Shown here piece by piece: positions 7,576 through 11,740 of a stretch of DNA of 11,740 nt. Position numbers and translations under genes: made by a program. The first letter of the stretch is position 1. Each line of letters starts with the position of its first letter. The stretch is from Desulfurobacteriaceae bacterium. GTDB taxonomy: Bacteria; Aquificota; Aquificia; Desulfurobacteriales; Desulfurobacteriaceae. The stretch is taken from contig JAMOPR010000150.1 of NCBI GenBank assembly GCA_027064485.1, positions 1 through 11,740 on the forward strand. The letters are read 5' to 3'. The notes beneath the pieces are model-generated. The model saw only the letters and a program-made list of their open reading frames with translations, made no database searches and was not told the DNA's origin.

Positions 7576-9033
7576 ATGAGAAAGGCTGAAATAGAACCAA
7601 TCACAAGGCTTGAAGGTCACGGCAAAATAACAGTCTTCCTTGACGATAACGGAAACGTTGAAAATGCCTTCCTTCAAGTTGTTGAATTTATGGGATACGA
7701 AAAGTTCCTGCAAGGAATGCCCATAGAGGAAGTCCCAAGGACCGCAAGCACTATTTGCGGTGTTTGCAGAGCCGTTCACTTCTCTGCAGCTTTAAAAGCC
7801 GCAGACCAAATATTTTCCGCGGAACCCCCTCCCGCAGCAAAGAAAATCAGAGAACTCCTACTTTTAGCCCACCATATAGAAGACCACACAGAAATTCTTT
7901 ACGCTTTAGGTTTACCAGATTTCATTTGCGGACCGACAGCACCGCCTCAGGAAAGAAACTTAGTTGGCGTAGCTAAAAAGGTAGGAAAGGAATTAGTAAA
8001 AGACATTCTCCAAAAACGCTTTTCTGCAGCAAAAATAGTGGAAATCTTAGGTGGAAAGCCTGTCCATCCAGTTGCAGCAGTGCCGGGCGGTTGGTCCAAA
8101 AAAGTAACCGAAGAGGAAAAAGCCGAAATAGAAAAGCTTTCCGACGACCTTTTAGAACTCGGGAAAATGACGGTTGAACTGTTCAAAGAAGTTGTAGTCA
8201 AAAATCCCGAATACTCAAAACTCCTAAAAGAAGAAAGCTTTAACGTTGTTACAAACTACATGGGAACAGTTGACGAAAACAACAAAGTTACTTATTACGA
8301 CGGCACCCAAGTAGTAGTATCCCCGGAAGGCAAAGAAATAGTCAGGTTCAAAGGAAAAGAATACTTAGACGTTTTAGCAGAAAAAACGCTTCCTTGGAGC
8401 TACGCCAAATTCCCATATCTCAAACAGAAAGGTTGGAAAGGACTGGAAGACGGAAAAGATACTCACCTATGTAGTGTAGGACCTTTGGCGCGATTCAACG
8501 CTTCAGACGGTTATTCAACACCTTTAGCCCAAAAAGCATACGAAGAAATGGTTGAATTCTTTGGAGGAAAACCCGTCTACAACATTTTCGCCTACCACTG
8601 GGCAAGGGCAATAGAAATTCTTAACCAGGCAGAACTAATAAAAGAACTGCTTAAATCTCCGGAACTTACAGACGAAAAAGTCGTAACACCTCCAGGTAAA
8701 GTTACCGGTGAAGGCGTTGGAATTATCGAAGCACCGAGGGGAACGCTCATTCACCACTACTGGACAGATGAAAACGGATTTGTAACAGACGCTAACCTGA
8801 TAGTGCCAACCACCATAAACAACGGCTCAATTCAGGTAGCCGTAAGAAAAGCTGCAAAATATTTCATTAAAGACGGTAAAGTTGATGAAGGCACCCTCAA
8901 TCTGATAGAAATGGCTCATAGACCTTACGACTTGTGTTTAGCTTGTGCAACCCACGCTTACCCGGGACACTATCCTACAAACGTCATCGTTTACAAAAAC
9001 GGCGAAAGAATAAAGGAATTGAGGAACTATTGA
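7576..9033 (+). CDS. mvhA: [NiFe]-hydrogenase large (catalytic) subunit, MvhA-like
   Basis: Catalytic subunit that splits H2 at a Ni-Fe(CN)2CO centre. It has 485 residues. The N-terminal family motif is RLEGHG (11-16). Ligand motif L1 is C61-G-V-C64 with H68, within RTAST...VHFSAALKA. L2 near the C-terminus is D452-L-C454-L-A-C457-A-T-H460. These four cysteines are the nickel ligands. H460 is followed by 25 residues, the tail removed by a maturation endopeptidase, and such a protease is encoded immediately downstream. Leu453 replaces the Pro usual in the DPCxxCxxH consensus. The sequence has no signal peptide, and its partner and accessory genes place it with soluble group 3 (3c-like) enzymes. 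Formal group assignment needs a classifier or tree. It follows mvhG after 12 bases and overlaps the protease gene by 4. Confidence 0.94.
   Translation: MRKAEIEPITRLEGHGKITVFLDDNGNVENAFLQVVEFMGYEKFLQGMPIEEVPRTASTICGVCRAVHFSAALKAADQIFSAEPPPAAKKIRELLLLAHHIEDHTEILYALGLPDFICGPTAPPQERNLVGVAKKVGKELVKDILQKRFSAAKIVEILGGKPVHPVAAVPGGWSKKVTEEEKAEIEKLSDDLLELGKMTVELFKEVVVKNPEYSKLLKEESFNVVTNYMGTVDENNKVTYYDGTQVVVSPEGKEIVRFKGKEYLDVLAEKTLPWSYAKFPYLKQKGWKGLEDGKDTHLCSVGPLARFNASDGYSTPLAQKAYEEMVEFFGGKPVYNIFAYHWARAIEILNQAELIKELLKSPELTDEKVVTPPGKVTGEGVGIIEAPRGTLIHHYWTDENGFVTDANLIVPTTINNGSIQVAVRKAAKYFIKDGKVDEGTLNLIEMAHRPYDLCLACATHAYPGHYPTNVIVYKNGERIKELRNY
9021..9024 (+). promoter_or_regulatory. Ribosome binding site deciding a TTG start for the protease
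   Basis: GAGG, 5 bases before TTG 9030, lies inside the last codons of mvhA. It supports the unusual start codon. Confidence 0.55.
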
Positions 9034-9467
9034 AAATAATAGTTGTAGGAATTGGAAACCCTTCTTTCGGAGACGATGGAGCAGGGTTTGAAGTCATCAA
9101 GAAATTAAAAGGGAAGGTGGCTACGTGCCACCTTCTTTCTCCTTCTCTTGAACTCTTAGAGAAAATCAAAGGTTACGACTTAGCAATCTTAGTTGATGCC
9201 GTTGATATAGGATTAAAACCCGGTGAAATAATCGAGTTTTCAATTGAAAAGGGAAAAAATAAAGAACGCTTCGGCGGTTTAACCCACACTCTTTCAATGG
9301 AAGAAATAGTCACAACCGGTTACGAACTCTTTCCCAACGAAATGCCCCCAAAAGTCATCTTCATCGGCATCCAGGTAGAAAGCATGCCTCCCTTTAAAAA
9401 AGGTTTAAGCACACCCGTCAAAAAAGCAGTTGAAAAAGTTATAAATGAAATATTATCCCTCTGTTGA
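9030..9467 (+). CDS. [NiFe]-hydrogenase maturation endopeptidase (HycI/HybD family)
   Basis: Protease that removes the C-terminal tail of the large subunit once nickel is in place, locking the active site. It has 145 residues, normal for the family (about 150). The nickel-sensing motifs are present: GIGNPSFGDDG near the N-terminus (D16 aligns with the HybD Glu16/HycI Asp16 ligand), VDAVD at 55-59, and His86 in GGLTHTLSMEE. The start is read as TTG overlapping the mvhA stop as TTGA. This places the conserved (M)KIIVVGIGN at the very N-terminus, as in relatives. Upstream in-frame extensions lie inside mvhA and add about 32 unrelated residues. Its place directly behind mvhA suggests it is dedicated to that subunit. 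Last well-supported gene of the operon. Confidence 0.92.
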   Translation: MKIIVVGIGNPSFGDDGAGFEVIKKLKGKVATCHLLSPSLELLEKIKGYDLAILVDAVDIGLKPGEIIEFSIEKGKNKERFGGLTHTLSMEEIVTTGYELFPNEMPPKVIFIGIQVESMPPFKKGLSTPVKKAVEKVINEILSLC

Positions 9468-9594
9468 AACAGAAAAAGTTCAATTTCACGGTATAAGATA
9501 TAATGAGAAATTGGAAAGGTTGTTTGGGAAAGTTTTTGGGATGTTCCCGCCTTTTAAGCGTTCTAAGAAAAAAAGATACACCTTTATAAGATGA
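9445..9594 (+). CDS. Possible small protein of 49 residues, or gene remnant
   Basis: An ATG-started frame overlaps the last 23 bases of the protease gene. The predicted product begins MKYYPSVETEKV and continues with a basic segment (KLERLFGKVFGMFPPFKRS), ending in a Lys/Arg-rich tail. I do not recognise the family. In favour: a plausible mix of charged and hydrophobic residues and a position at the end of an operon. Against: no good ribosome binding site, short length, and an opposing minus-strand frame of 59 codons over the same bases. Its TGA stop overlaps the ATG of a second short frame (9591-9710). Confidence 0.25.
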   Translation: MKYYPSVETEKVQFHGIRYNEKLERLFGKVFGMFPPFKRSKKKRYTFIR

Positions 9595-9748
9595 TATCTT
9601 ACCTCCCTTGTCCCTTGAAATGTTTTGAATACACTTTTAGAAAGATATACAAGCAACTTACGCATTTCCTTTCAAACAGCTTTTCTATCTTTCAAAACCC
9701 AACACATTAATAATAGGATTATTCAATAAATCTATTCGGAAAAAAAAG
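9468..9748. other. Intergenic region between convergent operons
   Basis: 281 AT-rich bases where the hydrogenase operon and the Uma2/lepA transcripts meet. It holds several small inverted repeats: GGGA-TGT-TCCC (9538-9548) shortly before CTTTT, a weak terminator candidate for the plus strand; TAAGAT-GAT-ATCTTA (9587-9601); GTTTTGAA with TTCAAAAC (9622-9629 and 9691-9698); and AATAAT-AGG-ATTATT (9709-9723). On the minus strand an 8-T run directly follows the Uma2 stop, without a clear GC-rich stem. Two short plus-strand frames (9445-9594 and 9591-9710) cross it. No tRNA or structured RNA was recognised. Confidence 0.5.
9538..9554 (+). terminator. Weak terminator candidate of the hydrogenase operon
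   Basis: A 4-base-pair GC-rich stem GGGA/TCCC with a 3-base loop, followed by GCC and TTTT. The stem is short and the T-tract is brief and offset, so intrinsic termination here is doubtful. It lies about 70 bases after the protease stop. Confidence 0.2.
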
Positions 9749-10288
9749 TTATACTCTTCTCCAGACCTTTTCAATATCTACTTCAAACGGACACTTAATC
9801 TTAAAGGTAAAAGAACCTGTATCGCCGTCAAATACCTTTTCAAACTTTCCGTCTTTTAACTCAAAAACTCTCATCTTTTTAATGTCGGGATAAACAAGGG
9901 CGTAAAACTTAACCTTTTCTCTCTCGTATAGGGCAAATTTTACGTTTTCGTCCTTAAAAGCGGTAGATTTAGAAACTATTTCAAAAACAATTTCTGGAGT
10001 AAACTTTAAATACTCATCTACCCGTTTACACACAACTATCAAATCCGGTCTTAAAACGGTATGTTCATCGACTATCCAATCGAGCTCTTGATAAACAAAA
10101 CACTCTTTTGGATAGTTTTCAATCTGCTCTTCTATTTGTTTTGCAACAAGAAAAGATACCCTTTGATGCTTACCAAAAGGAGACGGCGCCATAGCAAAAG
10201 GTATACCTTCTATTAATTCCCAGTCTCCTTCCCATTGCTTATAATCTTCCACCGTATAGTGAGGCATAAACTCTCTTGCAGTATTCAT
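9749..10288 (-). CDS. Uma2-family (DUF820) PD-(D/E)xK nuclease-like protein
   Basis: The family has a restriction-endonuclease-like fold; its cellular role is poorly defined and members are often numerous in cyanobacteria and thermophiles. It has 179 residues from ATG 10288. The Uma2 signatures are in order: WELIEGIPFAMAPSP (residues 23-37) with HQR at 41-43, RPDLIVVC (D82), EIVFEIVSKST (E103) and a downstream K117/Y120 segment. D82 and E103 are the likely metal ligands. Lys107 stands where most members have Pro (SPST), and the later YWIVDP motif is altered to YALVYPD. The start was chosen because GAGGG lies 4 bases upstream of ATG 10288; an in-frame TTG at 10309 would add seven residues but lacks such a site. 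It follows lepA by 34 bases and probably shares its transcript, though ATTATA at 10315-10320 (TATAAT on the minus strand) could be a -10 box. Not part of a recognisable restriction or toxin system here. Confidence 0.82.
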   Translation of the reverse strand: MNTAREFMPHYTVEDYKQWEGDWELIEGIPFAMAPSPFGKHQRVSFLVAKQIEEQIENYPKECFVYQELDWIVDEHTVLRPDLIVVCKRVDEYLKFTPEIVFEIVSKSTAFKDENVKFALYEREKVKFYALVYPDIKKMRVFELKDGKFEKVFDGDTGSFTFKIKCPFEVDIEKVWRRV

Positions 10289-10322
10289 TCCACCCTCTAA
10301 AGCGTTCAATTTCTATTATAAA

Positions 10323-11740
10323 TTAATCCACCTTCAAAACGGCTAAAAACGCTTCCTGTGGAACTTCCACCTTACCCAACATTTTCATCTTCTTCTTACC
10401 TTCCTTCTGCTTTTCAAGAAGCTTTTTCTTCCTTGTAACATCACCGCCGTAGCACTTAGCGAGAACGTCTTTTCTTAAAGCTTTAACGTTGGCTCGGGCA
10501 ATAACCTTATTCCCAATTGCCGCCTGAATTGCAACTTCAAAGAGCTGCCTTGGAATGATTTCTTTCAACTTATCAACCAACTGTCGTCCTCTCTGGTAAG
10601 CCTTATCTTTGTGGACAATCACAGAAAGAGCATCAACAGGCTTTCCGTTTATGAGAATGTCAAGTTTTACAAGCTCAGAAGGTTTATAACCAGCAAACTC
10701 GTAATCAAAAGAAGCGTAACCTCTCGAAACGGATTTCAACTTATCGAAAAAGTCAAAAAGGATTTCAGAAAGCGGCATATCGTAACGAAGTTCTACCCTC
10801 GACTGGTCCAAATAGGTAAATCCTGTCTGAACACCTCTTCTATCCTGACAGAGCTGCATAATAGGTCCCACATACTCAGCAGGCGTAATGATGGAAGCAG
10901 TAATGTAAGGTTCTTCAATTCTTTCAATCTTTTCTAACGGTGGCATCTCAGCGGGATTCTGAACATCAACAACGGTGCCGTCTTTCAAATAAACTTTATA
11001 AATAACGCTCGGCGCAGTTGCTATAAGGTTTAAACCAAACTCCCTCTCAAGCCTTTCTTTTATCACTTCCATGTGGAGAAGACCTAAAAATCCACACCTA
11101 AATCCAAACCCAAGCGCAGCAGAAGTTTCTGGTTCAAAGAAAAGCGCAGCATCGTTTAATTTCAGCTTTTCCAAAGCCTCTTTCAAATTCTCATAATCGT
11201 CAGAATCCACAGGATAAAGTCCCGCAAATACCATTGGCTTTGCAGGTCTAAATCCGGGGCAGGGTTCGTCGGTTGGATTTTCTGCGTCCGTTATCGTATC
11301 ACCAACCTGCGTATCCTCAATGTTTTTAATATTTGCTGCAATCCATCCAACTTCACCAGCAGAAAGTTGCTCCAGTTTAACCATATGCGGATTTTGAGTT
11401 CCCACTTCTACAACTTCAAACTCTTTATCGTTAGACATAAGCTTTATGGTCATTCCAGGTTTTATAACGCCGTCAAAAACTCTAATAAAAGGAATTACCC
11501 CTTTGTAGTTATCGTAATAAGAATCGAAAATCAAAGCTTTTAAAGGTTTGTTCGGGTCACCCGAAGGCGGTGGCACTTTCTTAACTATTGCCTCCAAAAT
11601 CTCTTTTATCCCTATTCCTTCCTTCGCAGAAGCAGGTATGGCATCGTCTGGGTCAAGTCCCAAAACTTCTGCAATCTGTTCCTTTACCCATTCAACGTTA
11701 GCGCTCGGCAGGTCTATCTTATTTATAACCGGAATAATTT
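10323..11740 (-). CDS. lepA: Elongation factor 4 (LepA), N-terminus beyond window edge
   Basis: Ribosome-associated GTPase related to EF-G, which acts on stalled or mispaused ribosomes and during initiation. The frame is open to the right edge, with 471 residues plus stop visible. E. coli LepA has 599, so about 130 residues holding the P-loop and switch regions are off-window. The visible part starts within the G domain: NKID (11723-11712, G4) and SAKEG (G5). Domain II, the [21 protein letters not shown] segment (in two pieces, [10 protein letters not shown] and [10 protein letters not shown]), domain V and the LepA-specific C-terminal domain follow. The last ends in [20 protein letters not shown] and [15 protein letters not shown], which are diagnostic of the family. 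Sequence is intact with no frameshift. Promoter and start lie outside the window. Confidence 0.97.
   Translation of the reverse strand, partial: IIPVINKIDLPSANVEWVKEQIAEVLGLDPDDAIPASAKEGIGIKEILEAIVKKVPPPSGDPNKPLKALIFDSYYDNYKGVIPFIRVFDGVIKPGMTIKLMSNDKEFEVVEVGTQNPHMVKLEQLSAGEVGWIAANIKNIEDTQVGDTITDAENPTDEPCPGFRPAKPMVFAGLYPVDSDDYENLKEALEKLKLNDAALFFEPETSAALGFGFRCGFLGLLHMEVIKERLEREFGLNLIATAPSVIYKVYLKDGTVVDVQNPAEMPPLEKIERIEEPYITASIITPAEYVGPIMQLCQDRRGVQTGFTYLDQSRVELRYDMPLSEILFDFFDKLKSVSRGYASFDYEFAGYKPSELVKLDILINGKPVDALSVIVHKDKAYQRGRQLVDKLKEIIPRQLFEVAIQAAIGNKVIARANVKALRKDVLAKCYGGDVTRKKKLLEKQKEGKKKMKMLGKVEVPQEAFLAVLKVD

Noticed and set aside
8934..9029. Longer N-terminus for the hydrogenase protease
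   Set aside because: It would lie entirely inside the conserved 3' end of mvhA, and the extra residues are unlike the family, whose GxGN motif sits at the N-terminus.
9464..9504. Promoter TTGAAA ... TATAAT after the protease gene
   Set aside because: The spacer is 29 bases, too long for sigma-70, and no better -35 is found at 16-18 bases from TATAAT 9499-9504.
9486..9665. Minus-strand frame of 59 codons starting ATG at 9665
   Set aside because: The Shine-Dalgarno-like AAAGGA abuts the ATG too closely, the frame runs opposite to a more protein-like plus-strand frame, and no motif is recognised.
9622..9698. CRISPR-like or insertion-sequence ends suggested by GTTTTGAA/TTCAAAAC
   Set aside because: There is a single inverted pair of 8 bases, with no regularly spaced direct repeats, no target-site duplication and no transposase gene.

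Overview
This window is AT-rich bacterial DNA. Its proteins are rich in Lys and Glu and it carries a cytoplasmic [NiFe]-hydrogenase of the heterodisulfide-reductase-linked (Mvh) type. A lipoprotein-adaptor/RND pump points to a Gram-negative cell envelope, and lepA places the window on a bacterial chromosome. Together these suggest an anaerobic, hydrogen-using, probably thermophilic bacterium, for example a Desulfurobacteriaceae-like member of the Aquificota. That assignment is an inference from gene content and composition, with no sequence search behind it.

Left third (1-4125, minus strand): a two-gene efflux operon. A lipoprotein membrane-fusion adaptor (4125 to 2953) is followed after 3 bases by an RND permease (2949 to beyond position 1, cut by the window edge about 110 residues before its expected end). 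No outer-membrane channel gene is visible.

Middle (4126-9467): a 188-base divergent promoter region separates the pump operon from a plus-strand hydrogenase operon. Near-consensus sigma-70-type promoters face each way. The operon has four tightly packed genes: a 770-residue HdrA-MvhD fusion flavo/iron-sulfur protein, the hydrogenase small subunit (mvhG), the large subunit (mvhA) and a hydrogenase maturation endopeptidase. Overlaps of 14 and 4 bases and a 12-base gap suggest translational coupling. By family knowledge, MvhA oxidises H2 at Ni-Fe, MvhG and the MvhD domain carry electrons through Fe-S clusters to the HdrA flavin, and that flavin may bifurcate them to ferredoxin and a second acceptor. 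The usual second-acceptor module (HdrBC) is not encoded here, so the physiological acceptor is open. The protease trims the MvhA C-terminal tail after nickel insertion.

Right third (9468-11740): a 281-base region between convergent operons contains inverted repeats and two short ORFs (49 and 39 codons, overlapping as ATGA) that may be small genes or remnants of a decayed one. Next on the minus strand come a Uma2-family (DUF820) nuclease-like protein and, 34 bases upstream of it, the elongation factor 4 gene lepA, whose N-terminal part (about 130 residues) lies beyond the right edge.

The most interesting content is the HdrA-MvhD/MvhGA module without HdrBC. The rest looks like ordinary chromosome. 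I saw no tRNA, rRNA, CRISPR array, insertion sequence or phage gene.
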